A DNA stretch of 64,000 nt from JBBQXH01 sp963710975 (GTDB lineage: Bacteria; Actinomycetota; Thermoleophilia; Gaiellales; Gaiellaceae). The translations under genes were made by a program, and so were the position numbers. The stretch is from assembly GCA_963710975.1 (NCBI GenBank), contig CAVQCG010000005.1, forward strand, positions 434,001 to 498,000, read 5' to 3'. Under the pieces are notes generated by a model that saw only the letters and a list, made by a program, of their open reading frames with translations, was not told the DNA's origin and did not search any database. Below, piece after piece: positions 25,599 through 35,047 of the stretch. Numbering within the stretch: the first letter of the stretch is position 1; every line of letters starts with the position of its first letter.

Positions 25599-25766
25599 AT
25601 GACGGATACGCGGCCGGGGTTCTTCGCCGGGACGCTTCAGATCCTGGGCGGGTTTCTCTACAAGCTGATCGCGGTGGTCGCGATCATGTGGATCGTCGGC
25701 TTGGTCGTGGGGTTGTTCACGGGCGATCCACCCGCGAGCTCCGGAGGCGGCCCCTCGATCCCCTAG
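25599..25766 (+). CDS. Small single-pass membrane protein
   Basis: A 55-residue protein with one long hydrophobic helix (ILGGFLYKLIAVVAIMWIVG, then LVVGLF) and a short polar tail rich in Pro, Ser and Gly. ATG 25599 comes 1 base after the stop of the secreted protein and has GAAAGGGGGA upstream. The tight spacing suggests the two products work together at the membrane. No known family. Confidence 0.6.
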   Translation: MTDTRPGFFAGTLQILGGFLYKLIAVVAIMWIVGLVVGLFTGDPPASSGGGPSIP

Positions 25767-25839
25767 ATGGTTGGATCGAGTCGGCGAGGCTGCAGCCCGC
25801 TGCGGCCCCTGCCGGACAGGTGTTTGCGCAGAGCGCGTC

Positions 25840-26765
25840 TCAGCGCAGCCGGGCTGGAAGCCGGAAGTAGACGTCCTCGCGCGTGAGCTCGACCTCCTCA
25901 CAGTCACCGTACCCGAGCTCCGCCAGCCGGTCTGCGACGCGATTCACGAGGAGCTCGGGGACGACGCGCCTGCCGTCAGTCCCACGACGTCATGGCCGTC
26001 GAGCCAGGCGGCGTCGAGATCGCTCTCGTCGTCGATCAGGTATCCATCGGCACCGCAGGTCTTCGCTACTTCGACCAGCCGGTTCGCGTTCGAGCTGGTC
26101 TTCGAGCCTACGACGAGCACGAGTGTCGCCTGCTCACAGATCTTCTTCACCGCATCCTGACGGTTCTGGGTCGCGTAACAGATATCCGCGGAAGGCGGGC
26201 CGACGAGATCGGGAAACCTGTCGCGCAGGGCGTCGACCACACTTGCCGTGTCATCTACGGAGAGCGTCGTCTGGGTCAGGTACGCAACCTGCTGATCGTC
26301 GCGTAGCTCGAGCGCCTCGACGTCCTCCGTCGTTTCCACGAGGACGATCGAGTCGGGCGCCTCCCCCATGGTTCCCACGACCTCCTCATGACCTTCGTGA
26401 CCGACGAGCGCGATCGTGAGCCCGCGCGCCGCGTAGCGGCGCGCCTCGGCGTGAACCTTCGATACGAGTGGACAGGTCGCATCGACGACCTCGAGGTTGC
26501 GCTCCTCACACTTGCGGTAGACCTTCGGCGCAACGCCGTGAGCGGAGAGGACAACGAGTGCACCCTCCGGGACTTCCTGCTCGGTCTCGACGAAGATCGC
26601 ACCACGGGACTCGAGGTCATGCACGACGTGCACGTTGTGAACGATCTCGTGACGCACGTAGACGGGCGGGCCATGGGTCTCGAGCAGCTTCTCGACGATG
26701 TCGATGGCGCGCACGACGCCGGCGCAGAAGCTTCGGGGCGCCGCGATGAGAACCCGCTTGGTCAA
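25840..26765 (-). CDS. ispH: 4-hydroxy-3-methylbut-2-enyl diphosphate reductase, one frameshift
   Basis: IspH (LytB) makes IPP and DMAPP in the last MEP-pathway step. The three [4Fe-4S] cysteines are in APRSFCAGVVRAID, EVVDATCPLVSKVH and ADICYATQNRQD. SAHGV and LVVGSKTSSNANRLVEVA are also conserved. The frame breaks near 25957 in a run of four C after GLTAGASS, where a fifth C would restore the usual GAS-P-E continuation. The restored frame then reads ELLVNRVADRLAELGYGDCE and ends LPARLR with TGA at 25840-25842, giving 309 codons in all, a normal length. The TTG start overlaps the hpnG stop (TTGA). It is the last gene of the hopanoid operon, supplying isoprenoid precursors. Confidence 0.88.
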
Positions 26766-27374
26766 CGGGCGCCTCCGGAGACGAGGGCGGCCGCCGCGTG
26801 CTCGAGCGAGGCAAGCGCCTTACGCGCCCCGCGGGACGCACGGAGCATGCGGCGCGGCTCAGTCACGGCTGCACCTATGACGACACCCCAGGCGACCGCT
26901 CCGTCTGGTGTCGAGGCACGCGCCAGCTTCCCTACGGGCTGGTCCGGGGAATCCGAGATCGCCCTGACCGCTCCGGCAAACCGCCCGGTCTCGGTGAGCG
27001 AGGCGCTCTCCATGTCTACGGCGACCGCTCCCGTACGCTCGCGCGAGCGCGGCTCGATCGTCGGGCTCGTCGACGACGCGAGCGGCGCCGCAGAGGACAG
27101 CCGGACGGGCGCCGGGCACCGCAATCGGTGAGCCTTCCCAGAGGATCGAGCCAGCCTCGTCGACGATCCGGGTAGCCGTGAGCACCGTGCCTTCCGGGAG
27201 TCCTGGGACGAGCGCCCCGGCAAGCCCAAAGCTGACGAGCCTGCCACCAGCCGCCGGCCGGGATGCGCCGAGGCCGACCCGCACGGCTCGCGCGCCTCCC
27301 TTGTGCGCCGCTCGTTCCTCGACCTCGAGCGCGCAGGCGAGGGTCAGCGGCTCGTCGGCTACCGCAGCGTCCAC
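26762..27374 (-). CDS. hpnG: Hopanoid-associated nucleoside phosphorylase-family protein, one frameshift
   Basis: A roughly 203-residue phosphorylase that, in hopanoid producers, acts on adenosylhopane to give ribosylhopane. The N-terminal half (LACALEVEERAAHKG; LVSFGLAGALVPGLPEGTVL) and the C-terminal half (GAVAVDMESASL, the nucleobase/ribose-binding Glu motif; ISDSPDQPVGKL) lie in different frames. They join near 27045 if one base is removed, consistent with 613 bases being one over a multiple of three. The GTG at 27374 is 16 bases inside the end of hpnH and is the first plausible start. It precedes ispH with a TTGA overlap. Confidence 0.78.
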
Positions 27375-28357
27375 GCGAGGCTCCGCACCGTCTCCTTCAG
27401 GCTCGCAGTCGTGGCGAGTGTGGCCGACGGCTCGAAACCGCAGTGGATTCCGCAATGTTCGCAGCGCGGGTCGTTACCAGGCCCGTAGCGCTCCCACTCC
27501 ATTCCGTCGATCAGTGCTTCGTAGCTCGGGAAGATTGCGTCGGTGAGCAGGTAGCACGGGCCTTTCCAGCCGTAAGGGTTTCTGGTGACGGAGCCCCAGG
27601 GGGTACACGGCAACTCGCGCTCGCCGGTCAGGAAATCCTGGTAGACCGGGCTCGCCAGCCACCGGTACCCGTTCTTGCGCACGGCGGCACGGATCGCGCG
27701 GAACTTCTCTTCGTGCTCCTCCCGGGTCATCGTCAGGTTCGGATCGATCTGCGAGTACTGGTACCCGGGCGCGACGAGCATGCCGTCGATCCCGACCTCC
27801 TTCGTCAGGAAGCCCATCATCTCGATGACGTCGTCGACCTGTGTCTCCTTGAAGGTCGTCGTGTTGGTCGTGACACGGAAACCCGCAGCGCGTGCGGCCT
27901 TGATCGCGCTGATCGCGATGTCCCAGAGGCCCGGATAGTCACAGACGTAGTCGTGGATCTCGCGCATCCCGTCGAGATGGATGACCCACGTGAGACGCGG
28001 GTTCGGCTTGAACTTGTCGAGCATCTCCTCGAGGCGCAGGGCGTTCGTACAGAGTTGGATGTTCTTCTTCATCTCGAGGAAGCCGGCCACGACGTCCTCG
28101 ATCCCCTTGTAGATCAGCGGCTCCCCTCCGCAGATCGACACCACAGGAGCCCTACATTGCGCCCCAGAGTCGAGGCACTCCTCGACGGAAAGGCGTGCCT
28201 TGTTGGACTCGTACTCACGGATCTTCCCGCAACCGATGCAGGCGATGTTGCAGCCGAGGGTCGGCTCGAGCATGAGGACGAGCGGGTACCGCTCCTCGCT
28301 CTTCTGGGACGCGACATAGCGACCGATCTGCACGGTGCTGCGTAGCGGGAACTTCAT
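27359..28357 (-). CDS. hpnH: Adenosyl-hopene transferase HpnH (radical SAM)
   Basis: A 332-residue radical SAM enzyme joining a 5'-deoxyadenosyl group to diploptene, the first step of C35 hopanoid side-chain synthesis. The cluster motif is LGCNIACIGCGKI (CxxxCxxC, about residues 36-44), followed by SICGGEPLIY. A C-terminal Cys set is in DPRCEHCGIHCGFEPS, as in the HpnH/SPASM-like family. The protein begins MKFPLRSTVQIGRYVASQK, typical for HpnH. ATG 28357 overlaps the stop of the epimerase gene (ATGA). Confidence 0.95.
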   Translation of the reverse strand: MKFPLRSTVQIGRYVASQKSEERYPLVLMLEPTLGCNIACIGCGKIREYESNKARLSVEECLDSGAQCRAPVVSICGGEPLIYKGIEDVVAGFLEMKKNIQLCTNALRLEEMLDKFKPNPRLTWVIHLDGMREIHDYVCDYPGLWDIAISAIKAARAAGFRVTTNTTTFKETQVDDVIEMMGFLTKEVGIDGMLVAPGYQYSQIDPNLTMTREEHEEKFRAIRAAVRKNGYRWLASPVYQDFLTGERELPCTPWGSVTRNPYGWKGPCYLLTDAIFPSYEALIDGMEWERYGPGNDPRCEHCGIHCGFEPSATLATTASLKETVRSLAWTLR

Positions 28358-29256
28358 GCTCCTCCCTTCCCGTTGACACTTGAGGCGTCCAGCACCGCCC
28401 GCGCGAGTGCGGGCGTGACTGGACCCGGCTCGTAACCAAGCCTCTCTTGAGCTTTGTTCGAGGAAAAATACATCGGCAGGCGGGCGAGCGTGACTTCGTC
28501 TCGGTTTGCAAGCCCGATCCGGGCCGCTGCCACGACGGCGCCGTACGGGATCCGGAGGGTTGGACGCGGCCGATGCGCGAGGTCTGCGATCGACGCGAAA
28601 AGGTCCTCGAGCGACAGATTCACGCCGCCCAGCAGGTAGCGCTCTCCCCGCTCACCTCGTTCGAGCGCGAGCACGTGTCCGCGAGCCACGTCGCGAACGT
28701 CAACGACGTTGAGGCCGGTAGTGGCGACGTAGCCACGGATCTTGCCACGAGCCACACCGGCGATCATCCGCCCGGTCGGCGTCGGCCTCGTATCGCCTTC
28801 TCCGATCGGTGTCGTCGGATTCACTACAACAGCGTCCAACTTCACTGCTGCGGCCGCGAGGACGACGCGCTCGGCGGCGAGCTTCGTGCGCTTGTACGGA
28901 ACCCTCAGCTCCCACGCCGGAGGCTCGTCCGCCTCGGTCGCTTCACGACCCGGGACGGGCCCGCAGGTTCCGGCCGTACTCGTGTAGACGAGTCGTTGGA
29001 CACCCCTCCTGACGCAGGCCTCGATCACGTTCTGCGTTCCTTCGACGTTGACCCGTTCGATCATCTCGGGATCGGCGTCGTAGCTGTACAGGGCGGCAAC
29101 GTGCACTGCCGCGTCGCATCCGTGCAGGACATGCTCGAGACCGTCTTGATCCAGCAGGTCGACGCGCTCGGTTCGAACCTCGGCGCCCTGCGCGACGAGC
29201 TCGCGTACGACATGCGATCCGATGAAACCGGTTGCTCCGGTTACGTAGACGATCAC
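28354..29256 (-). CDS. hpnA: Hopanoid-associated NAD-dependent sugar epimerase/dehydratase (HpnA-like)
   Basis: A 300-residue extended SDR. VIVYVTGATGFIGSHVVREL is the NAD-binding loop, followed by DAAVHVAALYSYDAD and YTSTAGTCGPVPG. The catalytic Tyr-Lys is in VPYKRTKLAAERV, and NPTTPIGEGDTRPTPTG is characteristic of hopanoid-associated members. The exact reaction is not settled, but HpnA-like proteins sit in hopanoid clusters. The GTG at 29256 overlaps the shc TGA, and its own stop overlaps the hpnH start. Confidence 0.9.
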   Translation of the reverse strand: MIVYVTGATGFIGSHVVRELVAQGAEVRTERVDLLDQDGLEHVLHGCDAAVHVAALYSYDADPEMIERVNVEGTQNVIEACVRRGVQRLVYTSTAGTCGPVPGREATEADEPPAWELRVPYKRTKLAAERVVLAAAAVKLDAVVVNPTTPIGEGDTRPTPTGRMIAGVARGKIRGYVATTGLNVVDVRDVARGHVLALERGERGERYLLGGVNLSLEDLFASIADLAHRPRPTLRIPYGAVVAAARIGLANRDEVTLARLPMYFSSNKAQERLGYEPGPVTPALARAVLDASSVNGKGGA

Positions 29257-31107
29257 CGGGTTGCCTCTCGATAGCGCGCGAGAGCGATCATCGGCCAGAC
29301 GATGCGGTAGAGGTGGTACCGGATGAGAAAGTCGCGCGGGAACCCGGTGCCGGTGAAATGCTCCTCGTCCCAGTCGCCGTCCTCGCGCTGGCGCTCGCAG
29401 AGCCACGCGGCTGCCCGGGCGGCAGAGGGATCGTTGGCGGCACCGGCTGCGACGAGCCCGGTCAGACCCCAGGCGGTTTGCGACGCAGTTGATACACCGC
29501 GCCCGCGCCATGCAATCCCGGCCTCACCGCGGTCGTAGGAACGACAATCCTCGCCGAAGCCGCCATCCGGATTCTGGTGGGCCTCGAGCCACTCGCGAGC
29601 AAGAAGGACCGACGGATGGTCGTACCGCACCCCTGCGGCTTCGAGGGCCGGCAACGCCGCTCCTGTCCCGTACACGTAGTTCACTCCCCAACGTCCGAAC
29701 CAGGATCCGTCGCTGAGCTGCTCGCGCATCAGGTAGGCCACTCCTCGCCTCAGGGCCTTGTCGTAGCCGCCGACGCGAGCGAGTACCTCGACAGCATGGG
29801 CGGTCACGTCGACGCTCGGCGGATCGATGACGGCGCCGAAGTCGCAGAACGGAATGTCGTAGAGCCAGTAGGCGTCGTTGTCGACGTCGAACGCGGCCCA
29901 GCCACCACCTGCGGACTGCATCCCGGCTATCCACTGACACGCCCGCTCGACTGCAGCCCGACCGACCCCAAGCTTGTCGAGAGCGAGCGCTACGACTGCG
30001 GCATCGTCGACGTCAGGATAGAGATCGTTCTCGTATTCGAACGACCAGCCGCCGGGAGCAACACCAGGAAGCCGGACAGCCCAGTCGCCCCGGGATGCAA
30101 CCTCTTCGCCGAGGATCCAGTCGATCGCCCGGGTGAGTGCCGGGCTCGCTGGGCTTACGCCTGCCTCGGCAAGCCCGAGAAGCGCGAGTCCGCTGTCCCA
30201 GACCGGTGACTGGCACGCCTCGGGCCGCAAGCGGTCACCGTCGTCTACGAGGAACCCGTTCCAGCCTTGCAGTCCCCGTCTCATGGACGGGGATTCGGGA
30301 CCGTGACCGCAGCAGGCGAGGGCGATGAGCGACCATACCCACGGCGGCTGGATGCCACCCCAGGAACCGTCGAGCTCCTGGCGGTCGATGATCCACCGTT
30401 CGGCGACAGCAAGCGCCCGCTGGCGCCCGGGCTTGATCGCGCTCCTGGCGTAGAGCTTGAGCACGCGGTCGACATCGTCCCAGACATTCCGGCGGCGTCG
30501 AGCAACCGGGCCGAGGTCGAGCTCGTGACACGCGCGTCCCGGAGCCATCGCGCGGACGGGACGGTGATGCATGACGACCGCGAGCGGAAGAACCGTTTGG
30601 CGCGCCCAACAGGCGAACGTATAGAGGGAGACAGGAAGGTTTGGCCTGAGCAGAACCAACTCTGGCGGAAGCTGCGGCACCTCGTTCCACGACCAGATCC
30701 CGAACAGAGACAGCCAGATTCGCGTGAAGACACGCGCGGCTCCGATTCCTCCTCGCGCTTCGCAGAACCGTCGGGCAGCTGCGAGCTGGGGGGCCCTGTC
30801 GGAGAAGCCGGCGAGACGGAGCGCAGGCGTACGCCTCGAGGGTGGCGTTCAGATCGGGATCTCCCTCGTAGTAGATCGACCAGAGCCCGTCCGACCGCTG
30901 GCGGGCGAGAAGCTCTGCGATAACCCGGGCCGTCGTTTCGTCGTCCCGTATACCCATGAACTCGAGAAAGAGCAGATGCTGCGCGGTCATCGTCACGTTC
31001 GACTCCAACTCGCCCACCCACCAGCCGCCCGGCTCCTGCAGCTCGAACAGACGCGCGATACCGCCTTCGACAGTGCGATCGAGCTTGGCCTCGACGACGG
31101 CGCTCAT
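29253..31107 (-). CDS. shc: Squalene-hopene cyclase, one frameshift
   Basis: About 617 residues in total. It cyclises squalene to hopene at the membrane. The N-terminal frame from ATG 31107 (MSAVVEAKLDRTVEGGIARL; GGWWVGELESNVTM; RQRSDGLWSIYYEGDPDLNA) shifts near 30828 into LRLAGFSDRAPQLAAARRF. It then runs to TGA at 29253. The catalytic DXDD motif is present (YPDVDDAAVV), as are several QW repeats (LDGSWGGIQPPWVW; SDGSWFGRWGVNYVYGT; DGGFGEDCRSY). The extent is 1855 bases, one over a multiple of three, fitting a single inserted base. A 143-base gap to hpnE gives room for its own promoter. Confidence 0.92.
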
Positions 31108-31249
31108 CGTTCTCCAACCGCTCGGGTCCACGCGCACGCGTCGATTCCATTCCGTACGTCTCTTGTCTCACATCGTGCAACACACGCGCGAGTCGCAGCG
31201 ATACGCTGAAAGCGGGTGGTGGTAAGGGGTGGCCCCGGAGTCGACCAGC

Positions 31250-32527
31250 TCATCGGGCCAGCCCGACCGGGTTCGGTGCGGCAGTCAGGAGCCGCGCGGC
31301 GGCGTGACCGCTTCGAATAGCTCCTTCCATCGTTGCTGGCCAACCGGTGGCGGTCCACGCACCGGCTCGCACGACGTTCGGGCGGCCGGTCCGCGGGCCA
31401 GGCCGAAGAGCTGACGTACCAGGCCTGCCTGCGAAGGTCGCCGCGGGCTCACGACTCACACGTGACCAGAGCAGGTTCGAAGGGCCTAGGCGCTCGGTGA
31501 GCGCCCCAGTCATGAGCTCCACGAGATCGCGACCCCGGGTGGCCACGAGATCGGGAACGCCGCTCGCCACGACCGTCAAGTATTGGCCGCGCTCGGGCCG
31601 ATGACCCGTCAGCCGCCCCCGGTCGAACACCCAGTGCGCCGGGCTCCCGAGCATCGCCATCAGCGGGGTGGGGAGGATCTCTCGCTCGAACAGAAGATGG
31701 ACACTCACGATCGGTGAATCCTCGAGCTTGGATGGAGGCCCGGACAGAAGCTCGGCCGATTCGGCAGGTGGGAGCGCGATCACGAACGCGTCACCGCCCA
31801 CGCGCTCGCCGTCGGCCAGCACCGCGGCATCTTCCTCGAGCGACGCCACGCGTGCCCGCAGACGAACGGTGGCTCCAGCTGCGTCGAGCTCGCGCGCTGC
31901 CGCGTTGCCGTGCATCTCGCCCAGAGGAACGATCGGGAGGAGAAGATCGCTCGCCTCCTTCGCGCCGAGCATCGCGGTCTGAACCGTGAACAGACCGAGA
32001 AGGGCGCTCGCCTCCTCACTCGGGAGGTTCAGAGCCGGCCTGATGAAGACGTCCCAGAACCGGTCGATCGCCGTCTCGGTCGCTCCGTATCGGCGCAGAA
32101 GCGCTCCGAAGCTCTCTCCATCGTGCGCCGAGGGCTCCAGCTTCGCGATTCGCCGAACGACTCCCGCGACACCGAGCCGCTCACGGACGGACAGATGCCC
32201 GTACCGCAGCAGCGGGACTGCACCGGCACCGAGAAACGCAACCCTCCCGCTCTCGGCCATCACCGGAAGGTTGAGGCGGAGACGTCGTACCGAGCCAGTC
32301 TGGCCCACGCGCTCCAGGAACCTGAGGTACTCCGAGCAGCAGCCGAGCGCGACGTGCTGGCCGTTGTCGGGCGCGGGCGTCGGATCGCCGTCGCGCTCGG
32401 GCAACGTCTGCACCGCACCACCGAGCGTTGGTCGCGCCTCGAGAACGCACACCGTATGCCCGCTGTCGGCCAGGTCGAGCGCAGCCGTCAGCCCAGCGAG
32501 GCCCCCGCCCACGACGACGGCCCTCAT
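31250..32527 (-). CDS. hpnE: Hydroxysqualene dehydroxylase HpnE (FAD-dependent)
   Basis: A 425-residue FAD amine-oxidase-fold protein: VVVGGGLAGLTAALDLADSG (dinucleotide site), LEARPTLGGAVQTL, PDNGQHVALGCCSEYLRFLE, and the closing AGAWTATGWPATMEGAIRSG. HpnE reduces hydroxysqualene to squalene after HpnC and HpnD. ATG 32527 overlaps the hpnD stop (ATGA), and the three genes hpnC-hpnD-hpnE form one coupled unit. The length agrees with the family. Confidence 0.93.
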   Translation of the reverse strand: MRAVVVGGGLAGLTAALDLADSGHTVCVLEARPTLGGAVQTLPERDGDPTPAPDNGQHVALGCCSEYLRFLERVGQTGSVRRLRLNLPVMAESGRVAFLGAGAVPLLRYGHLSVRERLGVAGVVRRIAKLEPSAHDGESFGALLRRYGATETAIDRFWDVFIRPALNLPSEEASALLGLFTVQTAMLGAKEASDLLLPIVPLGEMHGNAAARELDAAGATVRLRARVASLEEDAAVLADGERVGGDAFVIALPPAESAELLSGPPSKLEDSPIVSVHLLFEREILPTPLMAMLGSPAHWVFDRGRLTGHRPERGQYLTVVASGVPDLVATRGRDLVELMTGALTERLGPSNLLWSRVSREPAATFAGRPGTSALRPGPRTGRPNVVRAGAWTATGWPATMEGAIRSGHAAARLLTAAPNPVGLAR

Positions 32528-33375
32528 GCTGCCTCCCGCACGAGGCTCGAGCCGATCACGCGCAGCTTGCCGAACGCGGAAAGGCTCGGGCGCTGCGAGA
32601 AGACGTCGAAGCGCCTGCGCTCGATCTCGTCGAGCAGGCCGACGTAGATTCCAGCGAGCGTACGCACGCACAACGCGCTGCGCGAATCGAGAAGCGCGAG
32701 CAGTCCAAACCCCTCGATCAGAAGTGCGCGCGCGCGCGAGGCCTGATGCGCCATGAGTCCACTCCAGCCGGGGCCGGTTCTCCCGAGGGCGATGTCGTCC
32801 TCGCTGACTCCGAACCGGGCAAGCTCGTCCTGCGGTAGGTAGACACGCCCGAGTGACCAGTCCTCCGGCACGTCGCGCATGATGTTGATCTGCTGGAGCG
32901 CGAGACCGAGCGCCTCGGCCAGCGGTCGGGCGCGCACCGCGTCGCTGGGCCCGTAGACCGCGGTGCACGACACACCCACCGCCCCCGCTACCCGGCGGCA
33001 GTACTCCCGCAGATCAGCCCAGCTCTCGTACCGGGTCCGCTCGATGTCCCAGCTCGCACCCTCGATCAGATCGAGAAGCGCATCCCTCGGAACCGGATAC
33101 CGTACGACGGTGTCGGCCAGCGCGACCATGACCGGGTCGCCGGCCTCGGCACGCGGGAGCGCCTGGACGTGGTTCCGGACAGCCGAGAGCCCTGCGCTGC
33201 GAAGCTCGGGCGCCCCATTCCCGTCGGCGATGTCGTCGACACGACGCGCGTAGGCGTAGAGCGCAGTCAGGGCGAGGCGCTTCGGACGTGGCAGGAGCAT
33301 GATTCCCCACGCGAAGTTGCGTGCCTCGTGGCGCGTGATGCGGCCGCATTCCGCATACGCGTCCTCGACCTTCAC
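32524..33375 (-). CDS. hpnD: Presqualene diphosphate synthase HpnD
   Basis: A 283-residue trans-isoprenyl diphosphate synthase of the squalene/phytoene synthase family. It condenses two farnesyl diphosphates to presqualene diphosphate. The first Asp-rich motif is YARRVDDIADG and the second QQINIMRDVPEDWSLGRVYL, both typical. RYESWADLREYCRRVAGAVG is the conserved central helix. The GTG at 33375 overlaps the hpnC TGA (GTGA) and the homology begins at that point. Confidence 0.93.
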   Translation of the reverse strand: MKVEDAYAECGRITRHEARNFAWGIMLLPRPKRLALTALYAYARRVDDIADGNGAPELRSAGLSAVRNHVQALPRAEAGDPVMVALADTVVRYPVPRDALLDLIEGASWDIERTRYESWADLREYCRRVAGAVGVSCTAVYGPSDAVRARPLAEALGLALQQINIMRDVPEDWSLGRVYLPQDELARFGVSEDDIALGRTGPGWSGLMAHQASRARALLIEGFGLLALLDSRSALCVRTLAGIYVGLLDEIERRRFDVFSQRPSLSAFGKLRVIGSSLVREAA

Positions 33376-34220
33376 GGCCGCACGAGCTGACGGAGAGTGA
33401 GCCACGCGAACGTCGCGCGCCCGGGGGCCGGCCGGCCCGAGAAGACGTCCCAGCCCGAACGCTCGAGCGCACTGAGGGCGGCCAACCCTCCCCGGGAGAA
33501 CAGCGCGACGGATCGACCGATGCGTCCTCCAAGTCTTGCCGCGAGCGGAAAGCCTCGGCGCAGGAGCTCGGCGGCGCGGGCGCTCTCGAACCTGCAGAGC
33601 GTGCTGAGCCGGTCGGAGCGAGGCCCGGCAAGCTCGCGCTCGGCGATGCCGAAGCGGCGGAGGTCCTCGAGCGGAAGGTAGATCCGGCCGAGACCGAGAT
33701 CGCGTGGAGGGTCTTGCAGGAAGTTGACCAGCTGGAGCCCGGTACAGACGTCGTCCGACATCTCGACGAGATCCCGCTCGCCCGCTCGACCGTAGATCCC
33801 CAGAACGAGCCGGCCCACCGGCTCGGCCGAGTACGTGCAGTACCAGCGGACATCGTCCCAGCTCTCGTAGCGCGTTCGCTCCTGATCGATCCGATTGGCC
33901 TGGATCAGCCGCTCGAACGGCTCCGGCGGAAGCGAACACGCCCGGATCGTCACCTGGAGCCGTCGCATGATCGCGGTCTGCGGCTCGTCCTCGTAGCATG
34001 CGACGAGCTCGCCTTCGAGCTCATCGAGGAGCGCTGTACGGTTACCTCCGACCTCGTCACCGAGGTTGTCGACGAGCCGGGCAAAGCCGTAGACGGCCCG
34101 AAGGTGCGGGCGCGCCTCGCGAGGAGCGAGCATCGACGCGACCGGGAAGTTCTCGCCGCCGGACCGAGCATCGATCTCCTGAAGCGAGATTCCGGGCACG
34201 TGAAGGAGGTCCCCCGCCAT
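33372..34220 (-). CDS. hpnC: Hydroxysqualene synthase HpnC
   Basis: A 282-residue squalene/phytoene-synthase-family protein that converts presqualene diphosphate to hydroxysqualene. GGENFPVASMLAPREARPHL is a signature start of HpnC, followed by FARLVDNLGDEVGG, RYESWDDVRWYCTYSAEPVG, and LQLVNFLQDPPRDLGLGRIY. The second Asp-rich region has the HpnC-type NFLQD form. It is the first gene of the hopanoid run. The divergent aldo/keto reductase gene begins 16 bases away, so the promoter must overlap that gene's start region. Confidence 0.92.
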   Translation of the reverse strand: MAGDLLHVPGISLQEIDARSGGENFPVASMLAPREARPHLRAVYGFARLVDNLGDEVGGNRTALLDELEGELVACYEDEPQTAIMRRLQVTIRACSLPPEPFERLIQANRIDQERTRYESWDDVRWYCTYSAEPVGRLVLGIYGRAGERDLVEMSDDVCTGLQLVNFLQDPPRDLGLGRIYLPLEDLRRFGIAERELAGPRSDRLSTLCRFESARAAELLRRGFPLAARLGGRIGRSVALFSRGGLAALSALERSGWDVFSGRPAPGRATFAWLTLRQLVRP

Positions 34221-34235
34221 GGCGAGGAACGTAGC

Positions 34236-35045
34236 ATGCCCCCAGCGATGGAGTGGCGGCGCTTTGGAGAGACAGGAGTCGACGTCCCGGTCGTGGGACT
34301 CGGCACATGGCAGGTGTTCGACGTCCCGGCCGACCAGGAACCGAAGGCAGCTGCGGTCGTCGAGGCCGCATTCTCGGGTGGCACCCGGGTCGTGGACTCA
34401 TCCCCGATGTACGGTCGAGCCGAGGCTGTGCTCGGCCGCGCGCTCGCCGACCGCCGCGAGGACGCGTTCGTCGCGACGAAGATCTGGACGCCCTCCGGCG
34501 AGGAGGCACGGCAGCAGCTCGTCGCCCAACTCGGGTTCTACGGCGGGCACGTCGAGCTCGAGCAGATCCACAACCTCGTCAACTGGCGGAGCTACCTCCC
34601 CTGGCTCGAAGACGAGCGCGCCGGCGGCCGCGTCGGTCTCATCGGTGCAACCCATTGGAAGGAAGGCGCGTTCGACGATCTTGCGGAGGTCATGCGCACC
34701 GGAAGGATCCAGGCGATCCAGATCCCGTACAACCCGAGGGAGCGTCGGTGCGAGCGCATGATCCTGCCACTCGCTGCGGAGCTCGGGTTGGGCGTGATCG
34801 CGATGCGCCCACTCGGCGGCGAGGGGTCGGTGATCCCGCAGCCGGACCCCGTCGCGCTCGCGCCGCTCGGCGTGGGGACATGGGCGGAGGCGCTCCTCCT
34901 CTGGGCGCTCTCCGACCCCCGCATCCACGTCGTCATCCCCGCAACCTCGAACCCCGAGCACGCCCGTCACAACGCCGCCGCCGGGAGCGGCCGGATTCTC
35001 GACCCGGACGAGCGGTCCCTCGTCGAGCGGCTCGCGGCTGGCTAG
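34236..35045 (+). CDS. Aldo/keto reductase
   Basis: A 269-residue AKR: FGETGVDVPVVGLGTWQVFD, VVDSSPMYGRAEAVLG (catalytic Asp and Tyr), FVATKIWT (Lys), LEQIHNLVNW (His), and the NADPH-binding VVIPATSNPEHARHN. It reduces carbonyls with NADPH; the substrate is unknown. Two nearby Met codons (34236 and 34248) are possible starts with no clear ribosome site. The family pattern begins at MEWRRFGETG (34248). It is divergent from hpnC and convergent with the amidotransferase, only 2 bases apart. Confidence 0.9.
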   Translation: MPPAMEWRRFGETGVDVPVVGLGTWQVFDVPADQEPKAAAVVEAAFSGGTRVVDSSPMYGRAEAVLGRALADRREDAFVATKIWTPSGEEARQQLVAQLGFYGGHVELEQIHNLVNWRSYLPWLEDERAGGRVGLIGATHWKEGAFDDLAEVMRTGRIQAIQIPYNPRERRCERMILPLAAELGLGVIAMRPLGGEGSVIPQPDPVALAPLGVGTWAEALLLWALSDPRIHVVIPATSNPEHARHNAAAGSGRILDPDERSLVERLAAG

Positions 35046-35047
35046 CT

